64,000 nucleotides of DNA from Vibrio nereis NBRC 15637. GTDB taxonomy: Bacteria; Pseudomonadota; Gammaproteobacteria; Enterobacterales; Vibrionaceae. The notes under the pieces are model-generated. The model ran no database searches, had not been told where the DNA came from, and was given only the letters and a program-made list of their open reading frames with translations. This document shows positions 1 to 9,188 of this stretch, piece after piece (within the stretch, counting starts at the first letter, position 1; each line of letters opens with the position of its first letter). The DNA is taken from NCBI RefSeq assembly GCF_001591105.1, contig NZ_BCUD01000004.1, positions 1 through 64,000 of the forward strand, read 5' to 3'. The position numbers were made by a program, and so were the translations under genes.

Positions 1-39
1 GTAATCAACACAAATCGCTATTGGTTGCTCAATCGCCAT
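1..39 (-). CDS. Possible N-terminus of a gene cut by the window edge
   Basis: On the minus strand an ATG at 37-39 opens a frame that stays open to the window edge, giving M-A-I-E-Q-P-I-A-I-C-V-D-Y. No family can be named from 13 residues and no strong Shine-Dalgarno sequence is visible upstream. It is plausible because the 240 bases above it are AT-rich and gene-free, as expected of a promoter region. It could equally be chance. Confidence 0.25.
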   Translation of the reverse strand, partial: MAIEQPIAICVDY

Positions 40-282
40 TGTTTTTTGCTGATATAACAGAAAGAAACAGCGATCAATTTTAGTGTCCAAAAGTTTATCT
101 AAGTGTAATCAAAATGTTAAAAAATGCTTAATTTGACTCGAAGGTAGAGAGTAAATTGAGGTTTACATCGATGATTTTGTAGGGATATGTGTGGAATTTG
201 AGGAATGTAAGAAACACAGGTGAGAGTGATTCTCTGGTTTTTAATCGCGAGTTAGTGAAATGTATTAAATAATAGAAAATAA

Positions 283-312
283 AAAAACAGCAGACTTATG
301 TCTGCTGTTTTT
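283..312 (-). terminator. Rho-independent terminator of agcS (bidirectional shape)
   Basis: A perfect 13-base stem, AAAAACAGCAGAC / GTCTGCTGTTTTT, closes a TTAT loop. Read on the minus strand it sits 13 bases after the agcS stop and runs into T residues, as expected of an intrinsic terminator. Confidence 0.85.
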
Positions 313-325
313 GGATGACTTATCG

Positions 326-1873
326 TTATTCTGGCTGTTCGATAAGTTCTGGGTTCTTCTGCGTTTTGTACACTTTACCGGCATTAAAGCGTTCTAGATA
401 ATCGGCTAAGTCACGTTTCACTTCTGGAACAAGAATGTAGAGACCAACGATGTTGACCAATGCCATGGCGAAAATCATCGCGTCTGAGAAGTCGATAACC
501 GGGCCTAGGTTCATTGCTGCACCAATCACTACAAAGACACAGAACTTCACTTTGTAGATGATTTCAGCGGTTTTGCTCTCACCGAACAGGAATGTCCAAG
601 CTTTAAGACCATAGTAAGACCAAGACAGCATGGTAGAGAAAGCGAACAACACAACTGCAATAGCCAGAATGTAAGGGAACCAGCTAATCGCGCTGCCAAA
701 TGCGGCTGAGGTTAGCTCTACTCCCGCCAGCCCAGTATCAGTATCTAGGTAACCTGTGATGATGATAACAAGTGCCGTCATCGTACAGATAACCACAGTG
801 TCGATGAATGGTTCTAACAAGGAGACAAAACCTTCTGACATTGGCTCTTTCGTTTTTACGGCTGCGTGTGCAATAGCTGCCGAACCCACACCCGCTTCGT
901 TCGAAAATGCCGCTCGCTTGAAGCCTTGAATCAACACACCAATGATACCGCCTGTAATACCTTCGCCAGTGAATGCACCGTTGAAAATAGCGCCGAACGC
1001 ATCATCGATATGGTTGAAGTTCATTGCAAGGATGATTAAAGCAGCGCCTACATAAATAGTCGCCATGAAAGGTACGACTTTCTCAGTCACTTTTGCGATG
1101 GATTTGATGCCACCGATGATGACGATACCAACGATAACCGCGAGAATAATACCGAACAACCAGCCTTTATCTGCAAAGAAAGACGCTTCTCCACCAGTGA
1201 CACTAACCACTTGCTTGAACGCTTGGTTCGCTTGGAACATGTTTCCGCCGCCCAGTGAACCGCCAATAGCGAAGACGGAAAACAGGACTGCTAGGGTGCG
1301 ACCGAAAGCTGCATTACCACGATGAGCAAGGCCTTTGCTCAGGTAGTACATTGGGCCGCCTGAAACAGAGCCATCAGGGTTAGTATTACGGTATTTCACA
1401 CCCAATGCACATTCAACAAACTTACTCGACATACCTAATAGGCCTGCCAAAATCATCCAGAATGTTGCACCGGCACCACCGATGGAGATAGCCACAGCCA
1501 CACCCGCGATGTTACCTAAACCTACTGTCCCTGAAAGGGCTGTTGTTAGTGCTTGAAAGTGAGAAACTTCCCCCTCTTCTTTGGCTTTTGGATCTGAGAA
1601 TTTACCAGACACCAAATCAATCGCGTGTTTAAATCCGCGAATGTTGATAAACCCAAGGTATAGAGTGAAGAATATTGCTGCAACAACTAACCAAAGAACG
1701 ATCCAAGGCACCTGTACGTCAGTAAAAGGGAACGGAATGGTCGAGAAGATCATGCCTACAAAAGGGTTGACGATAGGTGCGACCATTTCATTGATCGTGT
1801 CATCCAAACTGGATGCTGCAGCACTACCTGCAAAAGTGCTTGCCAAAAGAGCAAGCGAAATACGCTTTGTCAT
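326..1873 (-). CDS. Alanine/glycine:cation symporter, AgcS family
   Basis: This 515-residue inner-membrane protein is a sodium-coupled symporter of small neutral amino acids (alanine, glycine) of the AgcS/DagA family. The length is normal for the marine subfamily with an N-terminal signal-like segment (about residues 1-20). Family hallmarks are visible: the [12 protein letters not shown] motif near residue 115, SGGPMYYL near residue 171 and [13 protein letters not shown] near residue 324, with about eleven hydrophobic segments. It stands alone, ends at a clear terminator, and has a 0.5-kb upstream region with a TGTTAC-N6-GTAACA palindrome. The family is certain; the exact substrate is inferred. 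Confidence 0.92.
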   Translation of the reverse strand: MTKRISLALLASTFAGSAAASSLDDTINEMVAPIVNPFVGMIFSTIPFPFTDVQVPWIVLWLVVAAIFFTLYLGFINIRGFKHAIDLVSGKFSDPKAKEEGEVSHFQALTTALSGTVGLGNIAGVAVAISIGGAGATFWMILAGLLGMSSKFVECALGVKYRNTNPDGSVSGGPMYYLSKGLAHRGNAAFGRTLAVLFSVFAIGGSLGGGNMFQANQAFKQVVSVTGGEASFFADKGWLFGIILAVIVGIVIIGGIKSIAKVTEKVVPFMATIYVGAALIILAMNFNHIDDAFGAIFNGAFTGEGITGGIIGVLIQGFKRAAFSNEAGVGSAAIAHAAVKTKEPMSEGFVSLLEPFIDTVVICTMTALVIIITGYLDTDTGLAGVELTSAAFGSAISWFPYILAIAVVLFAFSTMLSWSYYGLKAWTFLFGESKTAEIIYKVKFCVFVVIGAAMNLGPVIDFSDAMIFAMALVNIVGLYILVPEVKRDLADYLERFNAGKVYKTQKNPELIEQPE

Positions 1874-2442
1874 GCTTTTCCTGCCTGTGAAATAAGGTTT
1901 ATATGAATAATATTTATAAAATGTTGTGTTTTGTTACAAATGAGTAACATTTGGTATTTTTCACTTTATTGTTCTTCGCGCAACATTTTTATCGGAAAAT
2001 TTGATCTAGAAAACAGTTCTAATAATGACTGAGTTTGAGTGATTAATTTGGATTTAATGACTGATTATAAGTTGTATTGTGGTTATAAATTTCAATTGAC
2101 TGCTGTTTTATCTATTGTAAATTTTTAACATTTGAATGGTTGATGAAACTGTTTGTTTATAAAACATACAGTAATCAATGGTGAAAGAACGAAATAATGC
2201 AGAGTTTTATATCGAATGAAATGAGTGGCATATTGCATTCGGTGTTTTTTTCGAGCGGGTAGGAAGTATTAGTAAAATGGATAGGTATAAAGTCCCAATA
2301 TTTATGGGTGAAATAATACGATATTGCATATAAAACAGATATTTAACTAAGGTTAGTTTTATGTCAATTGTGAGTGGAAAGAGATCGAAAATCTCGCGTT
2401 TGGGTGTAGGATTCGCCGCATCTTTCCTAAGTGGTAAACATC
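1874..2442. other. AT-rich intergenic region between agcS and the DUF3332 gene
   Basis: About 570 bases hold the divergent promoters of agcS and the DUF3332 gene. The only structured element I can point to is the palindrome at 1932-1949. I looked for a glycine riboswitch, which precedes an AgcS-type gene in V. cholerae, and saw no tandem conserved glycine aptamer elements. No convincing ORF is present. Confidence 0.5.
1932..1949. promoter_or_regulatory. Palindromic operator candidate upstream of agcS
   Basis: TGTTAC and GTAACA form a perfect 6-base inverted repeat with a 6-base spacer, about 60 bases upstream of the agcS start. The size and position suit a dimeric regulator. Which regulator binds is unknown. 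Confidence 0.35.
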
Positions 2443-2982
2443 ATGAAATCTAACGCATTAAAAATGGCCGTGGTTGCTGGCCTAGGTTTAACAGCTTTAA
2501 CTGGATGTATGGGGCAAATGGCTACAACGGGTTTGGTCTCCAAGTTTAACCTTGAAGTTGTCGATAACCGCTATGGCCGAGAAGGAATGTTTCTATTGCT
2601 TTCTCCGGTGTATGGTATTGCTGGTGCAGCGGACCTGTTTATCTTCAACACCATCGAGTTTTGGACAGGCACAAACCCAATTTCGGGTAAATCGCCAGCC
2701 GTTGTGGATACACCCACAAAGAACTACATCAAAGTGAATGATCAACTCGATAGCTCTCTTACGGGAGTGCCTCTGTCAAACAACAGCAGCATTGAACAGA
2801 CCTCTATGCAGCAAATAGACGAGAATACAATGCAAATGGAGATCTCTTACACCGATGGAACGGTAAAAACGTTACGCGGTGAAAAGGCACAAGATAGTGT
2901 GGCCTTCTATCTTGATAACCAGCATGTGACCACTGTAAGCAACGACGAACTTAGCCAATATGTTGCCGTGACTCATATCTAA
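2443..2982 (+). CDS. DUF3332 family lipoprotein
   Basis: This gene of about 179 residues encodes a small envelope lipoprotein of the DUF3332 type found in Vibrio and relatives. A lipobox-like sequence, ALTGC, near residue 22 predicts signal peptidase II cleavage and lipidation. A hydrophobic stretch follows (SPVYGIAGAADLF), then a polar C-terminal half. I chose the ATG at 2443 (MKSNALKMAVV) over an upstream GTG four codons earlier because it gives a normal signal peptide. It is monocistronic, with a strong terminator 15 bases past its stop. Function is unknown. Confidence 0.75.
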   Translation: MKSNALKMAVVAGLGLTALTGCMGQMATTGLVSKFNLEVVDNRYGREGMFLLLSPVYGIAGAADLFIFNTIEFWTGTNPISGKSPAVVDTPTKNYIKVNDQLDSSLTGVPLSNNSSIEQTSMQQIDENTMQMEISYTDGTVKTLRGEKAQDSVAFYLDNQHVTTVSNDELSQYVAVTHI

Positions 2983-2996
2983 TCGTTCCCACTATT

Positions 2997-3028
2997 CAGC
3001 CTTCGTATCTGCGAAGGCTGTTTCTTTT
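2997..3028 (+). terminator. Rho-independent terminator after the DUF3332 gene
   Basis: CAGCCTTCG (2997-3005) pairs perfectly with CGAAGGCTG (3012-3020) over a 6-base loop and is followed by TTTCTTTT. Confidence 0.9.
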
Positions 3029-3137
3029 AAGTGCGCTACACTTGCACTCTCAGCCTAATCTTTGAACAAACTCTCATCTATACATTCACTGAGCTTGCTA
3101 TAGTAAATTAAGTGTACCGCTGTGAATCGGAGGCGTA

Positions 3138-3905
3138 ATGCGCTCATTTATCACAGGTCTTTCCTTTCTATTAGCGCTGGTTTCTTTTTCTATATCTGCC
3201 AGTGCTTTATCGTCTATTAATGCTAGTGAAATCGTTGCTGCATCCGATAAAGCGATGCGAGGAAACTCAAGCTACAGTGAAGCAACGATGGAGATAATAC
3301 GGCCCGAGTGGAAACGCTCAATGAGTATGAAGAGCTGGACAAAAGGGACTGAGCTTTCGCTGGTTTTGGTGACCGCTCCCGCTAAAGACAAAGGCAGTGC
3401 TTCTTTAAAACGTGACCGTGAAATGTGGAACTGGGTTCCGAGTATCGAACGCGTGATAAAAATCGCGCCGTCTATGTTAAGCCAATCTTGGATGGGGTCG
3501 GACTTTACCAATGATGATCTTATCAACCAATCCTCTATTGTGGTTGATTATCAACATAAGCTCATTCGCGACGATACGTTTGACGATGACCCTGTCTGGG
3601 TTATTGATGCTATCGCTAAGCCTGAAGCTCCCGTTGTATGGAGCCGTGTTACGCTCTGGATTTCAAAGGAAACGCATTTACAACGGAAAGTCGAGTTCTT
3701 TGATGAATTTGAAGATCTCGTTAATGTATTGGAAACATTCGATATAAAAGAGATAGGAGGGCGGATGTTACCGACCAAAATGGAAATGTCGCCAGTCGAT
3801 AAGCCCGGTCACAAGACGGTCTTTAGCACCCACAGAGCTCAGTTTAATTTTGACATTGACAGCGATTTCTTTTCTATCAGCCAAATGAAATCGCTGCGAG
3901 AGTAA
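3138..3905 (+). CDS. LolA-like outer-membrane lipoprotein-sorting protein
   Basis: This 255-residue periplasmic protein has a signal peptide (about residues 1-23, ending SISASA) followed by a domain resembling the outer-membrane lipoprotein-sorting (LolA-like) family. The W-N-W-V-P motif near residue 97 and the stretch QSWMGSDFTNDDLI near residue 116 are typical of the family. The ATG at 3138 is preceded by a strong CGGAGG. It is the first gene of a five-gene cluster, four bases ahead of the first permease, so it probably carries a lipid or lipoprotein across the periplasm for this ABC system. The cargo is unknown. Confidence 0.8.
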   Translation: MRSFITGLSFLLALVSFSISASALSSINASEIVAASDKAMRGNSSYSEATMEIIRPEWKRSMSMKSWTKGTELSLVLVTAPAKDKGSASLKRDREMWNWVPSIERVIKIAPSMLSQSWMGSDFTNDDLINQSSIVVDYQHKLIRDDTFDDDPVWVIDAIAKPEAPVVWSRVTLWISKETHLQRKVEFFDEFEDLVNVLETFDIKEIGGRMLPTKMEMSPVDKPGHKTVFSTHRAQFNFDIDSDFFSISQMKSLRE

Positions 3906-3909
3906 CACT

Positions 3910-5139
3910 ATGCTCGTGAGACTGGCGTGGCGAAACCTTTGGAGGCAGAAAAGGCGCACAGTGCTGACGTCTATGGCGCTCGCTTTGGCTCTATTTCTCT
4001 CTTTATTAACCCGCAGTTTTCAAGAAGGAAGTTACAGCGCTAACATTGAAAACGCCGCCAAGTTTTATACTGGGCTTATACAGCTTCAACACCCTGATTT
4101 TTACACATCAAACAGCATTGATGACGTACTGCCTAAAACCCAAGCCTTTATTCAACCTGTATTTGATGCTTCTAGCGTGACGCGTGCATTGCCCCGATTA
4201 GAATCTGTTGCGCTTGCGGCGTCAGGTGAACGGTCTAAAGGTGTGATGGTATTGGGCGTTGAACCGGAACAGGAAGACGCGTACTCGAACATAAGTTCAA
4301 GGCTGATTGCTGGCACATTTATTAACCGCTCTGATAAGTCTGTGTTGATCGGAGAGAGTTTAGCAAGCTATTTACAGCTGAAGGTCGGGGATGAACTGGT
4401 GCTGTATGGGCAGGGGTATCGTGGTCAAACAGCGGCGGGGCTTTTCCCTGTGGTGGGGATACTTCATTTTCCGCTTCAGCAGTTGGACAGTCAGCTTGTC
4501 TACATGCCGCTAACCGCTGCTCAACAGCTCTATTCGACTCAGGGTTTAGTGACCAGTTGGGTCTTGGATATTGCCGAACTTAAACAATTGGATGAAACAG
4601 TTAGCCTGCTTAAGGCATCTTTTGAGCCAAAGACAGTGGTGAAAGACTGGCAAGAGCTCTCACCTGAACTTGCACAGCAGATCTTAATGGACAAAGCCAG
4701 TGGAATATTTTTGGTGTACGTCCTGTACGGCATTGTTGGGTTTGGTCTATTTGCCACTATTTTGATGATGACGCTTGAACGTCAGCGAGAATTCGCCGTC
4801 ATGCTCGCAACGGGTATGCTGCGCAGGAAACTCGCCAGTCTGATTTTGCTCGAATCATTTTTAATCGCGTGTTCTGGAGTGATCTTTGGAATACTCATCT
4901 CAACCCCGGTGTTAGTTTATTTCTACTTCAATCCCATAGAGCTCACCGGCGAAGCTGCTCAGCTCATGCGAGATTATGGGTTTGAGCCTATCCTGCCAGT
5001 TTTGATTGATGCTCAATTAGTCACAAATCAAATCATCACGGTGCTCACACTTATGTTGCTTTGTTTGGTTTATCCCATTTTTCGCATTTTAAAGTTGAAT
5101 GTGGCTCGTGGGCTAAAGGGAGGGGGCGATGCTCGTTAA
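3910..5139 (+). CDS. ABC transporter permease, FtsX/LolC/MacB type (first copy)
   Basis: This 409-residue protein has the FtsX layout: one N-terminal membrane helix after the conserved WRNLWRQKRR start, a periplasmic domain of about 220 residues (roughly 40-265), then three C-terminal helices. Such permeases move lipids, lipoproteins or peptides out of the inner membrane without a classical channel (LolCE, MacB). The gene starts four bases after the LolA-like gene, and its end overlaps the next permease by 11 bases. Two different permeases plus one ATPase suggests a LolCDE-like heteromeric complex. Confidence 0.85.
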   Translation: MLVRLAWRNLWRQKRRTVLTSMALALALFLSLLTRSFQEGSYSANIENAAKFYTGLIQLQHPDFYTSNSIDDVLPKTQAFIQPVFDASSVTRALPRLESVALAASGERSKGVMVLGVEPEQEDAYSNISSRLIAGTFINRSDKSVLIGESLASYLQLKVGDELVLYGQGYRGQTAAGLFPVVGILHFPLQQLDSQLVYMPLTAAQQLYSTQGLVTSWVLDIAELKQLDETVSLLKASFEPKTVVKDWQELSPELAQQILMDKASGIFLVYVLYGIVGFGLFATILMMTLERQREFAVMLATGMLRRKLASLILLESFLIACSGVIFGILISTPVLVYFYFNPIELTGEAAQLMRDYGFEPILPVLIDAQLVTNQIITVLTLMLLCLVYPIFRILKLNVARGLKGGGDAR

Positions 5140-6361
5140 ATTGGCTTGGCGTAATCTCTGGCGTAATAAGCTACGCACCGCCATCATTTTAGGGGCGATG
5201 GTGTTTGGTTTGGTGGGCGTTACCGCAATGATGGGGTTTATGACAGGCTTTGTTGATAGCATGCTGAGCAATGCGATTCGATGGCAAACCAGTCACTTGC
5301 AGATCCATAACACGCAATACATTCGCAACCCCGACATTTCTGAGCAGGTAAGTGAGGGCGAGCGCTTGGCACAGCAGTTGCGCACTTTACCCGATGTCGA
5401 CACTGTTTCTGCAAGGTTTATCGCCGTAGGTATGGTGGCATCCGCGCGGAGTAATCGCGGTGTTCGGATTAACGGTATCGATTTAGAAGATGAGGCGCGT
5501 ATAACGCCACTAAGTACAAAACTCAGTGAAGGCGAGTGGCTGAGCAGAGAAGGTCGAAACCCGATACTCGTTTCCCAAAAATTATCTGAGCGTCTAAAGC
5601 TGCGAGTAGGTTCCAAAGTGGTAGTGACGTTTACCGATGCTGGTGGCCAAGTGGTCGGGGCGGCTTATCGTGTCAGAGGGATTTTTTCAACGCCATCTAC
5701 CCAGTTTGATGAAGGGAACGTATTAGTACGCAAATCGGATTTACAGAAGACCGCCGCGATGCAAGGTGTGCATGAAATTGCCATTTTGTTGAAGGACAGC
5801 CAAGCACTCGAAAAGATAAAAACAGACATCATCCAGATGCTGGAAGAAGAGAGCGCGGGTAGTCGTATCTCGGTTCGAGACTGGCAACAAATTCAACCTA
5901 TGTTGGCCACTATGATGAATACCATGGATGTGAGCAACCGAATCATTTTGATCATTTTTGTCATCGCGATGATGTTTGGCATCATCAATATTATGCTGAT
6001 GTCGGTGTTTGAGCGTACGCAAGAATTTGGCGTCTTAATGGCGGTGGGCATGCAAAAGCACAAAGTATTTAGCTTGATCATGCTAGAAACAACGATGCTT
6101 GGCGCAACAGGTGCGCTGCTTGGTTTGGTCGCCAGTGCCGCGCTGATGGCCATTTTACACCATTATGGAATTTCATTAGCAAGTATGTCGGACGGGTTAG
6201 GGGCTTATGGTATTGATACCGTTTTATATCCGAGAGTGTCGTATCGAGAGTATCAAATCACCTTTGTGACGGTGTTCGTCGCGAGTGTACTCGCCGCAAT
6301 TTACCCTGCAAGGCAAATTTTAAAACAACGTCCTGTGGACGCGATGGCGGAGAAAAATTAA
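5129..6361 (+). CDS. ABC transporter permease, FtsX/LolE type (second copy)
   Basis: This 410-residue FtsX-type permease is the partner of the preceding gene. It has the same start signature (LAWRNLWRNKLRT), one N-terminal helix, a periplasmic domain and three C-terminal helices, ending ARQILKQRPVDAMAEKN. The first residues are close to those of the first permease, indicating an old duplication, but the periplasmic domains differ. Its stop overlaps the ATPase start by one base (TAATG). The two permeases probably form a heterodimer with the ATPase encoded next. Confidence 0.85.
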   Translation: MLVKLAWRNLWRNKLRTAIILGAMVFGLVGVTAMMGFMTGFVDSMLSNAIRWQTSHLQIHNTQYIRNPDISEQVSEGERLAQQLRTLPDVDTVSARFIAVGMVASARSNRGVRINGIDLEDEARITPLSTKLSEGEWLSREGRNPILVSQKLSERLKLRVGSKVVVTFTDAGGQVVGAAYRVRGIFSTPSTQFDEGNVLVRKSDLQKTAAMQGVHEIAILLKDSQALEKIKTDIIQMLEEESAGSRISVRDWQQIQPMLATMMNTMDVSNRIILIIFVIAMMFGIINIMLMSVFERTQEFGVLMAVGMQKHKVFSLIMLETTMLGATGALLGLVASAALMAILHHYGISLASMSDGLGAYGIDTVLYPRVSYREYQITFVTVFVASVLAAIYPARQILKQRPVDAMAEKN

Positions 6362-7083
6362 TGACAATTAAACTAAGCCGCTTATGCAAAACGTACAACC
6401 CTGATACTGAGTTTCCGGTTCATGCGGTACAAAATGTGGATTTAGTGATTGAGCAAGGGGAGTTCGTCGCTGTCATGGGGCCTTCAGGCTCGGGTAAAAC
6501 CACATTACTTAATTTGATTGGTGGCATAGATAAGCCGAGTTCCGGCTCAGTGTTTATTGATGACTGTGATATTTGCGCGTTATCAGAAAAAGAGCTTATT
6601 GCGTTTAGGCGTGATCACATAGGCTTTATTTTCCAAGACTACAGTTTGCTACCCGTTTTAACTGCGTTAGAGAACGTTGAGTTTGTAATGCAACTGCAAG
6701 GCCATAGAGAAAAAGAGTGCAAACGCCGAGCATTGGATCTGCTCAAGCAAGTCGGTTTAACAGAGCAAAAAGACAAAAGACCAAGCAACATGTCGGGAGG
6801 ACAACAGCAAAGAGTCGCGGTCGCAAGGGCGTTAGCGCCTAATCCGCGATTCGTTATGGCTGATGAGCCGACCGCCAACCTTGATGCGAAAAGTACCGCG
6901 GAACTGCTCGATATCATGCAAAGGCTCAATGAACAAGAAGGGACGACATTTATCTTTTCTACCCATGACCCACGAGTGATAAAAAGAGCCAGGCGCGTCA
7001 TTGTGTTTGAGGATGGCAAGCTAAAACAGGACTGGTGTGGTTCTAGCAACAAAATATCGCTTGAGGTTGTGGGAGATGAATAG
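6361..7083 (+). CDS. ABC transporter ATP-binding protein, LolD/MacB family
   Basis: This 240-residue nucleotide-binding subunit energises the two upstream permeases. All motifs are intact: Walker A GPSGSGKTT near residue 40, a Q-loop FQDYSLL, the signature MSGGQQQRVAVARAL near residue 143, Walker B FVMADEPTANLD and the switch histidine in STHDPRV. The length and LolD/MacB-type signature place it in the mechanotransmission class of exporters. It starts at the last base of the upstream stop codon and overlaps the following outer-membrane gene by 8 bases, so all are probably co-translated. Confidence 0.92.
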   Translation: MTIKLSRLCKTYNPDTEFPVHAVQNVDLVIEQGEFVAVMGPSGSGKTTLLNLIGGIDKPSSGSVFIDDCDICALSEKELIAFRRDHIGFIFQDYSLLPVLTALENVEFVMQLQGHREKECKRRALDLLKQVGLTEQKDKRPSNMSGGQQQRVAVARALAPNPRFVMADEPTANLDAKSTAELLDIMQRLNEQEGTTFIFSTHDPRVIKRARRVIVFEDGKLKQDWCGSSNKISLEVVGDE

Positions 7084-8260
7084 GCGTTTATTCACCACCT
7101 TATTGTTAACAGGCAGTCATTTTCTATCTGCTCATGCTTTTGCACAAATCCCAGGCTTGGAGCCAGAGAAGAATTGGGACCTAGGTGGCTATGTAAAATA
7201 CATGCTGACGTACACAGCCCCTGATGAAACCACTAATACCATTGACCACCTCCTGCACCAGCGTTTCAACTTTGAATACCGCTTTGACAAAACTGTATCT
7301 CTGGCTATCGGGTTAAGAAACCGAGCTTTAGTCGGTGACAGTTTAGATATCCCCCAGTATGAACAATTGATTGGACTGGACGCAGGTTACTGGGACCTAA
7401 GTGATAACCTAGCTGAAAACGATACCGTGATCGTCAACAGCCAATTCGATCGTTTATTCATGGATTGGAATAAAGGAAGCTGGGCTGCCAGAGTGGGTCG
7501 GTTTCGTGTCAATTGGTCAATGAATACCATCTGGAACCCCAACGACTTATTTAACGCTTACTCTATCTACGATTTTGATTATGAAGAGCGAGCAGGTAGT
7601 GATGCATTTATGTTGCAGCGTGACTTAGGCTTTGCGGATGGACTGGATGTTGTTTTCAGTCCGAGTAAAGACAGTGAGCTAAATGATTATATGGCGAGAT
7701 ACTATGGCAATAGCAACGGATGGGATTACCAACTCCTAGGAGGAAAATCTCAACTGGATAATGTATTCGGTGGAGGGTTTGCGACCGATTGGCAAGGCGC
7801 AGGCGTGCGAGGTGAGGTGACTTGGTTCAAAGCGCGAAAAGACAGCTTTCGAGGTGTATCACTCAATGACAATACCCTTGTCAGTCTAGAGACCGATTAT
7901 AGCTTTGCCGGAGAAAGAAACTGGTTGGCCCGAATGGCGTGGTTGTACATCGAGCACCCAATTGAAGTACAAAATGCGCAGCGGTATTTAAATTTGCCCC
8001 TTAACGCAAAAACGTTAAGCTTTGCACGCCATACAGGCTATCTCGAAGTCGGATTTGATATTACACCGTTAAGTCGCGCGAGCGTGTCGACTATCTATTA
8101 CAGTGATGATTCATATTTTATAGGATTTTCAAATAGCTACTCTTTAGCCAACAACTGGCAACTCCTGACGGTGATTCAACGTTTTGATGGTTCCAAGCGA
8201 AGTGTGTTTGGTGAAACACCAGCAACGCTGCTGTTTGCCAACGTAAAATGGAGTTTTTAG
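7076..8260 (+). CDS. Outer-membrane beta-barrel protein of the ABC export cluster
   Basis: This protein of about 394 residues begins with a cleavable signal peptide (MNRRLFTTLLL...SAHAFA) and then shows alternating aromatic and polar strands typical of a beta-barrel, ending in the outer-membrane signature KWSF with terminal Phe. I chose the ATG at 7076, preceded by GGGAG and overlapping the ATPase stop by 8 bases, over an upstream in-frame start. It does not match a porin family I can name with confidence; DUF1302-like or alginate-export-like barrels are alternatives. Its position last in the cluster suggests it is the outer-membrane receiver or exit of the system. Confidence 0.7.
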   Translation: MNRRLFTTLLLTGSHFLSAHAFAQIPGLEPEKNWDLGGYVKYMLTYTAPDETTNTIDHLLHQRFNFEYRFDKTVSLAIGLRNRALVGDSLDIPQYEQLIGLDAGYWDLSDNLAENDTVIVNSQFDRLFMDWNKGSWAARVGRFRVNWSMNTIWNPNDLFNAYSIYDFDYEERAGSDAFMLQRDLGFADGLDVVFSPSKDSELNDYMARYYGNSNGWDYQLLGGKSQLDNVFGGGFATDWQGAGVRGEVTWFKARKDSFRGVSLNDNTLVSLETDYSFAGERNWLARMAWLYIEHPIEVQNAQRYLNLPLNAKTLSFARHTGYLEVGFDITPLSRASVSTIYYSDDSYFIGFSNSYSLANNWQLLTVIQRFDGSKRSVFGETPATLLFANVKWSF

Positions 8261-8414
8261 GTGCTGTGATTTAAATTATTGAATGCGCCAAGAATGGCAT
8301 ATTGAACCTATTCTGCACGATTTGATGATAAAGCGAGCGGTTGGCATGGTTTTGATAAAAAAAGGCTTTTCTTTTCAGTCAGATCTGGCATATTAACTCT
8401 CGTCGACACGATGT

Positions 8415-8489
<75 letters not shown>

Positions 8490-8904
8490 ATTCCTGTTAG
8501 CTTTTCATCTCATTTGTACGCGAAAGTATTACGATGTGCATAGTAGAAAAGAAACGTCATTCTACTTATTAAGCTGCTCGTATTTATTACCCCAAAAAAC
8601 ATTTTTCCCAAGAATTTCATTTTTCTATTTGAATGCGCGAAAGAGTCTCCGATAAGCACTATACGAGAATATTTTGTTGCGATTAAATTGTTATAAAAAT
8701 AGTAATAATGTGAGTTGGCGCTTATACCCAACGCTGTGACAACGCACAGCCCACCCGTTAATATGTCAGCTCTAAAGGTTGCCCACAGTCTGTTAATTCT
8801 AACTAGAACTACACTTTCCTATCTCTACTTCTTTAGATAAAAAGAGTAGCAACCGTTTAGCACTGAATGATCGCGTTTTTGGGCAAAAATAGTTAGAGGG
8901 ATAC
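8490..8904. other. Gene-free stretch between tRNA-Gly and the CRISPR array
   Basis: About 415 AT-rich bases with no convincing ORF, RNA or repeat. The part nearest the array (from about 8800) is the trailer end of the CRISPR, since the most diverged repeat is on this side. No copy of the tRNA 3' end was noticed here or later in the window, so there is no visible att pair. Confidence 0.5.
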
Positions 8905-9052
8905 TCTCTTAGCTGCCTGTGCGGCAGTGAAGCAAGAAAGCCTGCAGCTTATGTTCGGGTCCGTTTTCTTAGCTGCCTGTGCGGCAGTGAAGGAACAGAT
9001 CTTACTGTCGATGCGCCTTGAATTTTTCTTAGCTGCCTGTGCGGCAGTGAAG
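8905..9052 (-). CRISPR. Minimal type I-F CRISPR array: 3 repeats, 2 spacers
   Basis: Three 28-base repeats at 8905-8932, 8965-8992 and 9025-9052 are separated by two 32-base spacers (8933-8964 and 8993-9024). The repeat contains the I-F hairpin CTGCC-TGTGC-GGCAG. The repeat at 8905 has one mismatch at its second base, marking the trailer end, so the leader lies on the csy4 side and transcription is on the minus strand, co-directional with cas. Repeat and spacer lengths are exactly type I-F. Two spacers is very few for a complete locus. Confidence 0.95.
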
Positions 9053-9188
9053 TGGAAAGAATATGGTATAACACCTGATTTTTAAAGAGCTTGTAGAAAA
9101 CTAACCAAGAAAACCCTTTTTTTCGCCGTGGCGAATGTTGATATAAAATCAATCACTTACAGCGGTGAGAAAAAAAGGGTCAGGGAGA
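9053..9188 (-). promoter_or_regulatory. CRISPR leader with IHF-like site and inverted repeat
   Basis: The 136 bases between the csy4 stop and the first repeat are AT-rich and hold three structures. An exact match to the IHF consensus WATCAANNNNTTR is at 9147-9159. A perfect 12-base inverted repeat, ACCCTTTTTTTC (9113-9124) and GAAAAAAAGGGT (9169-9180), brackets it. A short palindrome TCGCC-GT-GGCGA lies at 9123-9134. IHF bending of the leader is known to guide spacer integration in type I systems including I-F; the role of the inverted repeat is unknown. Confidence 0.6.

Noticed and set aside
1874..2442. Glycine riboswitch upstream of agcS
   Set aside because: An AgcS-type gene follows a tandem glycine riboswitch in V. 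cholerae, but I found none of the conserved aptamer elements here.
9113..9180. The 12-base inverted repeat after csy4 as an intrinsic terminator
   Set aside because: The loop is 44 bases and no T-run follows a compact GC stem on the minus strand; a leader structure is more likely.
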